A stretch of DNA of 64,000 nt from an uncultured Stenotrophomonas sp. (GTDB taxonomy: Bacteria; Pseudomonadota; Gammaproteobacteria; Xanthomonadales; Xanthomonadaceae): positions 248,001 through 312,000 of the forward strand of contig NZ_CAJYVQ010000002.1 of the NCBI RefSeq assembly GCF_913778665.1, in the 5' to 3' direction. Positions 52,496 through 60,371 of this stretch are shown here, piece by piece (positions within the stretch are counted from its first letter, which is position 1; each line of letters starts with the position of its first letter). The notes beneath the pieces were generated by a model, which searched no databases, had not been told where the DNA came from, and was given only the letters and a program-made list of their open reading frames with translations. Both the position numbers and the translations under genes were made by a program.

Positions 52496-53539
52496 TCATC
52501 GTCTGCGTTCGTACCAGCCTTGCGACGCGTTGACGAAGCGGACTACCGACAGCATCACTGGCACTTCGATCAGTACGCCGACCACGGTGGCAAGCGCCGC
52601 GCCGGAGTGCACGCCAAACAGGCCGATCGCGGTTGCCACGGCCAGCTCGAAGAAGTTGCTGGCGCCGATCAATGCAGAGGGGCCGGCTACGCAATGGGCA
52701 ACGCCCAGGCGTCGGTTCAACAGGTAGGCCAGCCCCGCATTGAAGTACACCTGGATCAGGATCGGCACCGCGATCAGGGCGATGATCCGTGGCTGCTGCA
52801 CGATCTGATGGCCCTGGAAACCGAACAACAGCAGCAGGGTCAACAGCAGCGCGGCCAGTGACAGCGGGGAGAGCCTGCGCAGCACGCGCTGCAGGCCGGC
52901 CTCGCCGGAGCGCGCCAGCAGCCAATGCCGGATCATCACCGCCACGACCACCGGAACGATGATGTACAGGCCCACCGACAGGATCAGCGTATTCCACGGC
53001 ACGCTGATCGCCGACAGGCCCAGCAGCAGTGCCACCACCGGCGCATACGCCACCACCATGATCGCATCGTTCAGCGCCACCTGGCTCAGCGTGAAGTTTG
53101 CATCGCCGCGGCACAGGTTGCTCCACACGAACACCATCGCCGTGCACGGTGCCGCTGCCAGCAGGATCAGGCCGGCGATGTAGCCGTCGGCCTGGCCGGG
53201 CGGCATCCACCCGGCAAAGACATGACGCAGGAACAGCCAGCCCAGCAACGCCATCGAGAACGGTTTGACCGCCCAGTTGATGAACAGCGTCACGCCGATG
53301 CCCTTCCAGTGCTGGCCAACCTGGCGCATCGCGCCGAAGTCGACCTTCAGCAGCATCGGGATGATCATCAGCCAGATCAGCACGGCCATCGGCAGGTTGA
53401 CCTTGGCCATTTCGGCACGGGCCAGCGTCGCAAACACCGTGGGCAGGAAGTGGCCCAGCGCGGTGCCCGCCACGATGCACAGCGCGACCCACAGGGTCAG
53501 GTGGCGTTCGAAGTGTCCCATTGGAGCGGCGCTGCTCAA
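52496..53539 (-). CDS. acr3: Arsenite efflux permease, ACR3 family
   Basis: A 347-residue membrane protein with about 10 hydrophobic segments that expels arsenite from the cytoplasm. The family motif APCTAMVFVWSNLCRGDANFTLSQVALND holds the conserved Cys needed for transport, and GPSALIGASNFFELAVATAIGLFG is the other signature. TTG 53539 overlaps the arsC stop (TTGA) and aligns with longer homologues; ATG 53521 is an alternative. It is the last gene of arsR-arsC-acr3. Confidence 0.92.
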   Translation of the reverse strand: MSSAAPMGHFERHLTLWVALCIVAGTALGHFLPTVFATLARAEMAKVNLPMAVLIWLMIIPMLLKVDFGAMRQVGQHWKGIGVTLFINWAVKPFSMALLGWLFLRHVFAGWMPPGQADGYIAGLILLAAAPCTAMVFVWSNLCRGDANFTLSQVALNDAIMVVAYAPVVALLLGLSAISVPWNTLILSVGLYIIVPVVVAVMIRHWLLARSGEAGLQRVLRRLSPLSLAALLLTLLLLFGFQGHQIVQQPRIIALIAVPILIQVYFNAGLAYLLNRRLGVAHCVAGPSALIGASNFFELAVATAIGLFGVHSGAALATVVGVLIEVPVMLSVVRFVNASQGWYERRR

Positions 53540-54042
53540 GTGTTCTGGTCTGCGGGCTGGACGAAACCAATCCGGTCAAGCGCGTGTTTCAGCGCATCGC
53601 GGTCGTTCCAGGTAGCGGCCGGCAACGCCAGCAGGGCGAGCAGTCGCGCTTTCACGATTGCGTGGGCTCGCGCAAACGCCCGAGCCTTGTCGGCGGTGCT
53701 GCCTTCGATCGCGGCCGGATCCGGCAGGCCCCAGTGCGTGCGCAGGAAATCGCCGAACACCACGGGGCAGGTCTCCGCCGCTGCGGCATCGCAGACGGTG
53801 ATCACCAGGTGCATGGGCGCAGCGTTGGCGAATTCATCCCAGGACTTGCTGCGCAGTCCGGCGGTGGCGATGCCGTCGGACTGCAGCTGCGTGATCGCGA
53901 ACGGATTGATCTGGCCAGTGGGTTGGCTGCCAGCACTGAACACCTCGAAACGGTGGCCGGCCCACGCCCGCAGGGTGGCTTCGGCAAGGACACTGCGCGC
54001 GGAATTACCAGTGCACAGGAACAGTACGCGTTGCTTGCTCAC
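53536..54042 (-). CDS. arsC: Arsenate reductase, low-molecular-weight phosphatase type
   Basis: A 168-residue arsenate reductase related to LMW protein tyrosine phosphatases. The P-loop is VLFLCTGNSARSVLAEA with nucleophile Cys10 and Arg16 (CX5R). The pair of cysteines in VITVCDAAAAETCPVVFGDF takes part in the disulfide relay of the thioredoxin-coupled class. GTG 54042 is the start, with GGAG 8 bases before. It lies 14 bases after arsR. Confidence 0.93.
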   Translation of the reverse strand: MSKQRVLFLCTGNSARSVLAEATLRAWAGHRFEVFSAGSQPTGQINPFAITQLQSDGIATAGLRSKSWDEFANAAPMHLVITVCDAAAAETCPVVFGDFLRTHWGLPDPAAIEGSTADKARAFARAHAIVKARLLALLALPAATWNDRDALKHALDRIGFVQPADQNT

Positions 54043-54056
54043 AGAACGGTCTCCGA

Positions 54057-54386
54057 TCAGCAGGCACGGCGGGTGACGCCGGGAGTGCAGCCCGGTGCCG
54101 CAGAGCCGGCGCAGCAGTTGTGGGTGAGGTAGTCGATCAGGCCGGTCATGGCGCTGAAGTTGGCGCGGTAGCACACGTTGCGGCCCTGGTTCTCGCTTTC
54201 CACCAGGCCAGCCTGGAGCAGTTCCTTCAGGTGAAAACTCAGGGTGGCCGGTGGCACCTGCAGGAGCGAGGCGATGTCGCCGGCCATGCGCCCGGCGGGC
54301 CCGGCCTCGACCAGCAGGCGGAAGGCGGCCAGCCGGGTGGCATGGCCGAGCGCAGTCAGGGCGGCGATTGCATTCTTCGTTTCCAT
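54057..54386 (-). CDS. arsR: Arsenic-responsive repressor ArsR
   Basis: A 109-residue winged-helix repressor of the ArsR/SmtB family. The HTH is VPPATLSFHLKELLQAGLVES. The CxC metal site in helix alpha-3 of plasmid ArsR is absent; instead cysteines 91, 92, 100 and 109 lie in the C-terminal tail (HNCCAGSAAPGC), as in the Acidithiobacillus-type ArsR that senses As(III) there. Divergent from arsH with only 17 bases between the starts, where TTCTAGAA (54389-54396) is the likely operator centre. Confidence 0.93.
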   Translation of the reverse strand: METKNAIAALTALGHATRLAAFRLLVEAGPAGRMAGDIASLLQVPPATLSFHLKELLQAGLVESENQGRNVCYRANFSAMTGLIDYLTHNCCAGSAAPGCTPGVTRRAC

Positions 54387-54388
54387 AT

Positions 54389-54396
54389 TTCTAGAA
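54389..54396. promoter_or_regulatory. Candidate ArsR operator
   Basis: TTCTAGAA, an 8-bp palindrome in an AT-rich patch, occupies half of the 17-base gap between arsR and arsH. The short gap implies that the promoters overlap the coding starts. Confidence 0.4.
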
Positions 54397-54403
54397 TAAT
54401 CGA

Positions 54404-55135
54404 ATGAACAATCCGATCTCAAGTACCCCGTTGCCGAACCTGATCGGCGCCGCGCTGCCCCCGCCTGATCGCGCCCTGCTGGCAACCGCGGACGACCAGC
54501 CGCCGCGGATTCTGTTGCTCTACGGCTCGCTTCGGCCGCAGTCGTTCAGTCGAAAGCTGGCCCTGGAGGCCGAACAACTGCTGCGCCACCTGGGCTGCGA
54601 GACGCGGGTGTTCGACCCGCATGGGCTGCCGATGCTCGACAGCAGCGACAAGCTGCACCCTGAAGTGCAGCGCCTGCGCGAATGGTCGCAATGGGCGGAG
54701 GGGCATGTGTGGGTCAGCCCGGAGCGGCACGGTACGGTCACCGGCGTGTTCAAGAACCAGATCGACTGGCTGCCGCTGGAAGACGGCAGCGTGCGCCCCA
54801 CCCAGGGCAAGACGCTGGCGGTCATGCAGGTATGCGGCGGCTCGCAGTCCTTCAATACGGTCAATACCCTGCGCGTGCTGGGGCGCTGGATGCGCATGCT
54901 GGCCATCCCCAACCAGTCGTCGGTGGCCAAGGCCTGGCAGGAGTTCGATGACGACGGGAGGATGAGGCCATCACCGTTCTACGACCGTGTCGTGGACGTA
55001 ATGGAGGAGCTGGTGAAATTCACCCTGCTCACGCGCGGTCGGTCGGACTATCTGGTCGATCGCTACAGCGAACGCAAGGGCGATCAGGAGGCAGCCGCGC
55101 TCGCCAGGGCGTCGGGCGCAGTGGTGGCGCGATGA
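54404..55135 (+). CDS. arsH: Organoarsenical oxidase / NADPH-flavin reductase ArsH
   Basis: A 243-residue FMN-dependent flavoprotein of the ArsH family, which oxidises trivalent organoarsenicals and shows NADPH:FMN reductase and azoreductase activity. The flavodoxin-like FMN loop is [17 protein letters not shown] (about 40-56), followed by [22 protein letters not shown] and the [24 protein letters not shown] segment typical of ArsH. Forms tetramers in the cytoplasm. Divergent from arsR-arsC-acr3 and completes the arsenic cluster. Confidence 0.95.
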   Translation: MNNPISSTPLPNLIGAALPPPDRALLATADDQPPRILLLYGSLRPQSFSRKLALEAEQLLRHLGCETRVFDPHGLPMLDSSDKLHPEVQRLREWSQWAEGHVWVSPERHGTVTGVFKNQIDWLPLEDGSVRPTQGKTLAVMQVCGGSQSFNTVNTLRVLGRWMRMLAIPNQSSVAKAWQEFDDDGRMRPSPFYDRVVDVMEELVKFTLLTRGRSDYLVDRYSERKGDQEAAALARASGAVVAR

Positions 55136-55252
55136 CCGGTGCCTGCGAGCGCCACCAGGCTGGTCCCGGACAGACTGAAAGCTGTCAGACTGGCCGCAGA
55201 GGGTTACGGCGCGGGGCGTAGAAGAAGGTGTGATCGTGCAAGGGGGGCGGCA

Positions 55253-56305
55253 ATGCCATTTCTGAATGACCCGACAGAGGTCGCGGGCGAAGGCATCGGC
55301 GCGGCGCGTCGTATCGGCTGGATGCGCTTCGTCGGCAACGGGTTGGGCGCCGTTCCCATCATCTCGATCATGCTCGAGCGCCACGATGGCGCGCTGCCCT
55401 GGATCCTGCTGCTGCTCAATGCACTGGCGTGGCCGGCGCTGGCACTGCTGCTGACCCAGCGCTCGCGCCAGCCTGCCGTGGTCCAGTTCCGCTGCATGGT
55501 GGCTGACTCCTTGTTCGGCGGTGGCTGGATTGCTTTCATAGGCCTGAGCGCCGTGACCAGCGCGCTGTTCGCGGCGTTGCTGGTGGCCGACAAGATCGCC
55601 GCCGGTGGCGTACGACTGGCAGTGCGCGCAACCCTGGCGCTGCTGCTGGGGTTCGCGCTCACCTGGTGGGCGCTCGGGTTCCCGTATCAGCCGGTGTCCT
55701 CGCAGCGCACGATCGTGCTCAGCATGCCGTTCCTGTTCGTCTACGGCATCGGGCTGAGCATCCTCAGCTGGCAGCTGGCACGGCGGGTGAAAACGCAGAA
55801 CCGCCAGTTGCAGCGCCTGAGCCGGATGGACCCGCTGGTCGACCTGGCCAACCGCGGTTTTCTGATCCTGCGCGCACAGCAGGCGCTGGACAAGGCGCAG
55901 GGCCATGGCGGCTTCGCCTGCCTGCTGATGCTCGATGTGGATGACTTCAAGCACATCAATGATTCGCACGGGCACCGCGCCGGCGACGAGGTGCTGCGGC
56001 AAATCGCCTCAACCCTGCGCACCTTCGCCCGGCCCGGCGATACACCGGCCCGCCTCGGCGGTGACGAGTTCGTGGTGCTGCTGCACGACTGTGCGCCAGT
56101 GGACGCGATGCATGTGGCCGAACGGGTGCGCCTGCACCTGCTCGAGGCTGCCCGCCAAGCCACACCGGGCATCGAGTTCAGCGTGAGCATCGGCATTGCC
56201 TCGACGCCGCGCGGTGGCAGCGTGGAAGACTGGCTGGCGCAGGCCGACCGCGCGCTGTACCACGCAAAGCGGCAGGGCAAGAACACCGCCAGCTACGGCG
56301 AGTGA
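55253..56305 (+). CDS. Membrane diguanylate cyclase (MASE2-like sensor + GGDEF)
   Basis: A 350-residue protein making cyclic di-GMP. Residues 1 to about 180 hold some six membrane segments with RRIGWMRFVGNGLGAVPII, the pattern of a MASE2 sensor domain. The GGDEF domain occupies about 190-350 with an intact active site GGDEF at 269-273 and an upstream RPGD (260-263), the product-inhibition I-site at the usual distance. Synthesis should therefore be active and feedback-limited. The signal is unknown. AGGGGGG precedes ATG 55253; the frame upstream is Arg-rich and not used. Confidence 0.9.
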   Translation: MPFLNDPTEVAGEGIGAARRIGWMRFVGNGLGAVPIISIMLERHDGALPWILLLLNALAWPALALLLTQRSRQPAVVQFRCMVADSLFGGGWIAFIGLSAVTSALFAALLVADKIAAGGVRLAVRATLALLLGFALTWWALGFPYQPVSSQRTIVLSMPFLFVYGIGLSILSWQLARRVKTQNRQLQRLSRMDPLVDLANRGFLILRAQQALDKAQGHGGFACLLMLDVDDFKHINDSHGHRAGDEVLRQIASTLRTFARPGDTPARLGGDEFVVLLHDCAPVDAMHVAERVRLHLLEAARQATPGIEFSVSIGIASTPRGGSVEDWLAQADRALYHAKRQGKNTASYGE

Positions 56306-56311
56306 ATCTGC

Positions 56312-56590
56312 GTGGCTTCCCTGGAACAGGCCAGCAGCAGCGCGGTGATCGGCATGCCCCGTTCCAGTGCAACGCCGGTGGTGCCGGTGCAGCGCCTGGC
56401 CGAACTCGACTACCGCCTGGTGATCATCCCCTCGGATCTGCAACGGGCCGCGATCCGGGCCATGCAGCGCACCTTGCAGGAGATTGCGCTGACCGGTGAC
56501 AGCGGGCGCATCGCTGATGAACTGGCCAGCTTTGGCGAACGTGAGGCGATCGTGCGTACGGCGCGGTACCTGGCATTGGACCGGGTCTGA
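56312..56590 (+). pseudogene. C-terminal fragment of a PEP mutase/isocitrate lyase family protein
   Basis: A 92-residue frame beginning at GTG 56312. The part from ATPVVPVQRLAELDYRLVII onwards, with PSDLQRAAIRAMQRTL, looks like the last segment of PEP mutase/2-methylisocitrate lyase-type enzymes of about 250-290 residues. The barrel with its catalytic Asp and Cys is missing, and no matching sequence is seen upstream, where the diguanylate cyclase ends 7 bases before. It is therefore a remnant or a reused fragment. The family match is from pattern memory and moderate. Confidence 0.45.
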
Positions 56591-56728
56591 TGTGATCCGG
56601 GCACGGTGGGGGTCCGCTGCGCGATGGACCACCGCCGCTGTAATCAGGGCGCAACAGCCGTTCATCCAGCACGCGGAATCGTCGCCACCAATCCTCTACC
56701 ATGGGCCACCCCGCCCGGACGTGCCCCC

Positions 56729-57754
56729 ATGCAAGACGCCCTCGTTGCCCAGCCCAAGCCCCCCACTGCGAGGATCGCGGCCTGGTTGATGATGCTGCTG
56801 GGCATGTGGCTGGCGCTGAAACTGGGGCTGGTGGTGACCTTGTTGTCAGGCCTGCTGGTGTTCCAGCTGACCCACGTGCTGGCCTCCACCGTGGAAGGCA
56901 GGCTGCCGCCCGGACGTGCGCGGGCGGTCGCGGTCATCGTGCTGTCGGCGGTGATCATCAGTGCGCTGGTGATGGCCGGCATTGGCGTCGCCTCGTTCTT
57001 CCGCACCGAGACCGGTGGCCCGGATGCGCTGCTCGGGCACCTGATGGACATCCTCAACAGCTCGCGCCATCAGGTGCCGGCGCTGCTGCAGCCGTATATT
57101 CCCGAGGACATGCCGGCGCTGCGCGTGGCGCTGAACGACTGGGCGGCAGAGCACCAGCGCCAGCTGGGCGTGGCCGGCACCTCGGCGGTGCAGATTGGCG
57201 TACGGGTGCTGATCGGCATGGTGCTGGGCGCGATGATCGCGCTGTATGACGAACTGCCGCTGCCACAGATGGGACCGCTGGCGCAGGAGCTGATCGGCCG
57301 TACCAGCCGCCTGGCCACCGCGTTCCGCCAGGTGGTGTTCGCGCAGGTGAAGATCTCGCTGCTCAACACCGTGTTCACGGCGATCTTCCTGCTGGGCGTG
57401 CTGCCGCTGTTCGGCGTGCACCTGCCGTTGTCGAAGACGCTGGTGCTGATCACCTTCATCGCCGGCCTGCTGCCGGTGGTCGGCAACATCATCTCCAACA
57501 CCATCATCACCATCGTCGCGCTGTCGGTCTCGTTCTACGTGGCGGTGGCCGCGCTGCTGTACCTGATCGTGATCCACAAGCTGGAATACTTCCTCAACGC
57601 GCGCATCGTTGGCGGCGAGATCCAGGCCCGTGCCTGGGAGCTGCTGCTGGCCATGCTGGTGATGGAGGCGGCCTTCGGCCTTCCCGGCCTGGTGGCGGCG
57701 CCGGTGTTCTACGCCTACGTGAAGCGCGAACTGGTGGACCAGCGCTGGATCTGA
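56729..57754 (+). CDS. AI-2E family transporter (PerM-like)
   Basis: A 341-residue inner-membrane protein with seven to eight hydrophobic segments. The layout is that of the AI-2 exporter/PerM family: two N-terminal helices, a soluble stretch with helices between about 100 and 160 (HLMDILNSSRHQVPALLQPYIPED), and the conserved C-terminal core VFTAIFLLGVLPLFGVHLPLSKTLVLITFIAGLLPVVGN with LLPVVGN at its end. Members export small molecules, or ions in some cases; the substrate is unknown. ATG 56729 starts the protein. Confidence 0.87.
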   Translation: MQDALVAQPKPPTARIAAWLMMLLGMWLALKLGLVVTLLSGLLVFQLTHVLASTVEGRLPPGRARAVAVIVLSAVIISALVMAGIGVASFFRTETGGPDALLGHLMDILNSSRHQVPALLQPYIPEDMPALRVALNDWAAEHQRQLGVAGTSAVQIGVRVLIGMVLGAMIALYDELPLPQMGPLAQELIGRTSRLATAFRQVVFAQVKISLLNTVFTAIFLLGVLPLFGVHLPLSKTLVLITFIAGLLPVVGNIISNTIITIVALSVSFYVAVAALLYLIVIHKLEYFLNARIVGGEIQARAWELLLAMLVMEAAFGLPGLVAAPVFYAYVKRELVDQRWI

Positions 57755-57778
57755 GCCCGGCCTGATCGCCCCGCAGTG

Positions 57779-57800
57779 GCGCCGGGCCATGCCCGGTGCG
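57779..57800. repeat. GTAG-type hairpin repeat, single unit
   Basis: GCGCCGGGCCATGCCCGGTGC, a palindromic unit after the AI-2E gene. Confidence 0.6.
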
Positions 57801-57887
57801 GGCGTGAAGGCGGCGCCATCACCACTGCACGCGCTGGTCACCGTGGACGGAAGACGCTTGCTCTACTTTTCCGCACGGATTACGCGC

Positions 57888-58319
57888 ATGACCACACTGA
57901 CCCTCCCCGAACTGGCGAAGAAGATGGCCGGCATCGATTTTGCGATGCTGCAGACCCACGCGGCCGGCGAGATCGACGGCCGGCCGATGAGCAACAACGG
58001 CGACGTGGACTACGACGGCGACAGCTGGTTCTTCGCGCTGGAAAGCGCCGACATGGTGCGGCAGATCGAGGCCGACCCGAAGGTTGCGCTGGGCTTCACC
58101 GGCAGCAAGTCGCTGCTGGGCAAGCCACCACTGTTCGTCCATGTCCGGGGCCGGGCAGAGATCATCCGTGAACGCGCGGTGCTGGCTGAACACTGGGTCG
58201 ATGAGCTGGAACGCTGGTTCGAGCAGGGCGTGGATACGCCGGGACTGGTGCTGATCCACGTGCACGCACAGCGCATCCAGTATTGGGATGGCGAGGACCA
58301 TGGCGAACTGACGGTCTGA
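57888..58319 (+). CDS. Pyridoxamine 5'-phosphate oxidase-like (general stress protein 26 type)
   Basis: A 143-residue split-barrel flavin-binding protein. TLPELAKKMAGIDFAMLQTHAAGE, then GRPMSNNGDVDYDGDSWFFALESADMVRQIEADPKVALGFTG is the signature of the general-stress-protein-26 group. Flavin binding is expected; activity and substrate are unknown. ATG 57888 is the start; the upstream extension lacks a ribosome binding site. Confidence 0.87.
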   Translation: MTTLTLPELAKKMAGIDFAMLQTHAAGEIDGRPMSNNGDVDYDGDSWFFALESADMVRQIEADPKVALGFTGSKSLLGKPPLFVHVRGRAEIIRERAVLAEHWVDELERWFEQGVDTPGLVLIHVHAQRIQYWDGEDHGELTV

Positions 58320-58330
58320 ATGCCTGCGCT

Positions 58331-58355
58331 GGCGCCGGGCCATGCCCGGCGCTTC
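58331..58355. repeat. GTAG-type hairpin repeat, single unit
   Basis: GGCGCCGGGC-CAT-GCCCGGCGCTTC, between convergent genes and touching the stop codon of the minus-strand gene. Confidence 0.6.
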
Positions 58356-59373
58356 AGCCCGCCGCAGGCAGGCCGTCTTCCACCCTGTCGGCCAGCTCCG
58401 GCGCCAGTGCATGTTCCACCCCACGCTGCAGCAGCGCCGGGGCGATGCAGTAGCGGTGTACGGCATCGATCATCGCCATGTACAGGCGGCCGAAGCGGTT
58501 GTGGGTTTGCACGCGCGAGCCCAGGCTGACCTGCACGCTGCCGTCGTCGCCGAGCTGCACGCGCACGCTGCTGCGGACGCGCAGGTGGCGGTCGTCGGCA
58601 CCGAGCGGCACTTCGGCATTGCGGTCCTGCCCGTCGACGCGCGCGTCCAGCACCGGGAAACGGCCGGCGAACAAGCGGTTGCGGTCGGTGGACAGCAGCG
58701 ACGACACCGGGCAGCCCAGCGGCGAGGTCCGCAGGCGCAACGGTGCGACCAGGCGATTGCGCAGGAAACCGTCCAGCATCTCGGCCAGCAGGCCCTGCGC
58801 GTCGGGACGGTCGCTGTGCACCGGGCAGTGCGGCGTGCTGCGTTCGACGAACCCGCGCAACGGCCGCAGGTTGATCCGCCGCAGCGGGCCCAGCAGTGAA
58901 CGGGTCTGTGCACACGGCCGCACGCACAGGCTGGGCGGTGCGGCCTGCAGTGACCGTTGCAGCATGGGCGCGGTGGCCAGCATCGCCGCACTCGGCCAAT
59001 GCGGCTCCGGCAGCACTTCGGTCAGGTTGGGGATGTCGGCACTGTCGGCCTGCACCTGCGCGCGGGTGCTCTCGCTCATGGCCCCGGCCAGTTCATTGCT
59101 GGGGCACGACAGCGCGAACAGGGCAGGGGGGGCGGCATGGCTGGAGGCGAACGGGTGCCAGGTGCCTCCACCGGAGCGCACGGCGAACAGGCAGTCCGGC
59201 GGAATGCGGATGCGCCGAAGCCTGCGCAGGAAGGCGGCCGGGTCGGTGGCCAGCTGCGCATCGGCACCGATGCCGAACTGGGCGATGAGGGTGATGTCGA
59301 TGGGGCCGGCGCCGTCCTGTGCGGGCAGTTGGACACCTGGAAACGAACGGCTGCTGCGGGTCGAACCAGGCAT
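58354..59373 (-). CDS. Unknown protein, 339 residues
   Basis: A cytoplasmic protein that begins MPGSTRSSRSFPGVQLPAQD and is preceded by a strong AAGGAG seven bases before ATG 59373, which fixes the start well inside a longer frame. The first half is Ala/Pro-rich with IPPDCLFAVRSGGGTWHPFASS. The second half reads as a beta-rich domain (LLSTDRNRLFAGRFPVLDARVDGQDRNAEV, VRVQLGDDGSVQVSLGSRVQTHNRFGRLY) closed by MAMIDAVHRYCIAPALLQRGV. The ending recalls DUF2867-like proteins, but I would not assign it. Divergent from the DUF2975 gene. Confidence 0.62.
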   Translation of the reverse strand: MPGSTRSSRSFPGVQLPAQDGAGPIDITLIAQFGIGADAQLATDPAAFLRRLRRIRIPPDCLFAVRSGGGTWHPFASSHAAPPALFALSCPSNELAGAMSESTRAQVQADSADIPNLTEVLPEPHWPSAAMLATAPMLQRSLQAAPPSLCVRPCAQTRSLLGPLRRINLRPLRGFVERSTPHCPVHSDRPDAQGLLAEMLDGFLRNRLVAPLRLRTSPLGCPVSSLLSTDRNRLFAGRFPVLDARVDGQDRNAEVPLGADDRHLRVRSSVRVQLGDDGSVQVSLGSRVQTHNRFGRLYMAMIDAVHRYCIAPALLQRGVEHALAPELADRVEDGLPAAG

Positions 59374-59503
59374 CGTCGCGCTCCTTGTCAGCGGGCAGGG
59401 GACTTGATGCGCCCTGGTTGATGGCTGGCCTGCTGCTGCCCGTGCTGGCGGCAGCGCAGCCGACGCGTGCGATTCATCCACCGCGTCCGGATGTGATATA
59501 TCG

Positions 59504-59515
59504 TTTATCGATAAA
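59504..59515. promoter_or_regulatory. Palindrome upstream of the DUF2975/XRE pair
   Basis: TTTATCGATAAA, a perfect 12-bp palindrome in an AT-rich patch (GATATATCG just before it) 40 bases ahead of the DUF2975 start. Likely promoter/operator region, possibly bound by the small XRE regulator of the same operon. Confidence 0.6.
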
Positions 59516-59555
59516 TTCATCCCGGGCGGCGAGACCGCCCCACGCCGGAGGCCGC

Positions 59556-60104
59556 TTGACCGCTCGTCCCGCCCGCGCCGAACCCGCGCGAGGCCTGTTC
59601 ACCCTGGCCCAGGCCGCCGTGCAGGCCGTACGGGCAATGTGCTGGCTGGGCATCCTGGCCGCGCTGCTGGCCGTTCCCCTCGTGGCCTACGATCGTCGCT
59701 GGCTGCTGGACAGCGTGCATGACGCGCACGCCGCGGCCGTCCACGGCAGCGATCTGTTCCTGCATTTCTGCATCGGCCTGGGCAGCATCGTCGCCCTGCT
59801 GGTGCTGTGCCTCGTGTTCCTGCGGCACCTGTCGCGCCTGCTGCGCTCGGCCGCAGGCGCTCGCCCGTTCACCCATGCCAATGCGAAGCGCCTGCAGCGC
59901 ATGGCGTGGCTGATGCTGGCGATGGAAGTGCTGTCGATCATCATCGGCATGTACGCGTCCTGGATGGGCCCGGATTTCGCCTGGATGGAAGTCGGCGGCG
60001 GCATGTCCATCACTGGCCTGATCGCCGTGCTGATGCTGTTCGTGCTGGCGCGCGTGTTCGCCGCCGGTGCGGCCATGCGTGATGACCTCGACGGTGTCAT
60101 CTGA
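59556..60104 (+). CDS. DUF2975 membrane protein
   Basis: A 182-residue protein with four membrane segments (about 28-48, 70-92, 112-135 and 150-172) and the loop SLLRSAAGARPFTHANAKRLQRMAW that marks DUF2975. Start is TTG 59556 with GGAGG five bases before; the upstream part of the frame is not used. The next gene, an XRE regulator, overlaps by three bases, the usual arrangement for this family. Function unknown. Confidence 0.8.
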   Translation: MTARPARAEPARGLFTLAQAAVQAVRAMCWLGILAALLAVPLVAYDRRWLLDSVHDAHAAAVHGSDLFLHFCIGLGSIVALLVLCLVFLRHLSRLLRSAAGARPFTHANAKRLQRMAWLMLAMEVLSIIIGMYASWMGPDFAWMEVGGGMSITGLIAVLMLFVLARVFAAGAAMRDDLDGVI

Positions 60105-60328
60105 TGGCGATCGTCATCACGCTCGACCGCATCCTGCAGGAACGGGGCATGACCCTGTCCGAGCTGGCCGGGCGCATCGACATCACCTTGGCCAACCTGT
60201 CGATCCTGAAGACCGGCAAGGCGCGCGCCATCCGCTTTTCCACCCTCGATGCGATCTGCCGCGAGCTGCAGTGCACGCCGGGCGACCTGCTCGGGCATGA
60301 CCCGACGCAGCCGCAGGATGGCGACTGA
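60104..60328 (+). CDS. Small XRE/Cro-C1 family regulator (YozG-like)
   Basis: A 74-residue HTH protein: ITLDRILQERGMTLSELAGRIDITLANLSILKTGKARAIRFSTLDAICRELQCTPGDLL gives the five-helix XRE fold almost without extra sequence. It pairs with DUF2975 (stop/start overlap TGATGG). It is expected to be an autoregulator; the palindrome at 59504-59515 is the candidate site. Confidence 0.88.
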   Translation: MAIVITLDRILQERGMTLSELAGRIDITLANLSILKTGKARAIRFSTLDAICRELQCTPGDLLGHDPTQPQDGD

Positions 60329-60371
60329 ATGCGAGCTTTCTTTCCTTAACTACTGACGAAACGGAACTGAA

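Noticed and set aside
60329..60371. Leader of the TerC gene considered for a Mn2+ (yybP-ykoY) riboswitch
   Set aside because: Only 43 bases separate it from the preceding stop codon, too short for that riboswitch.
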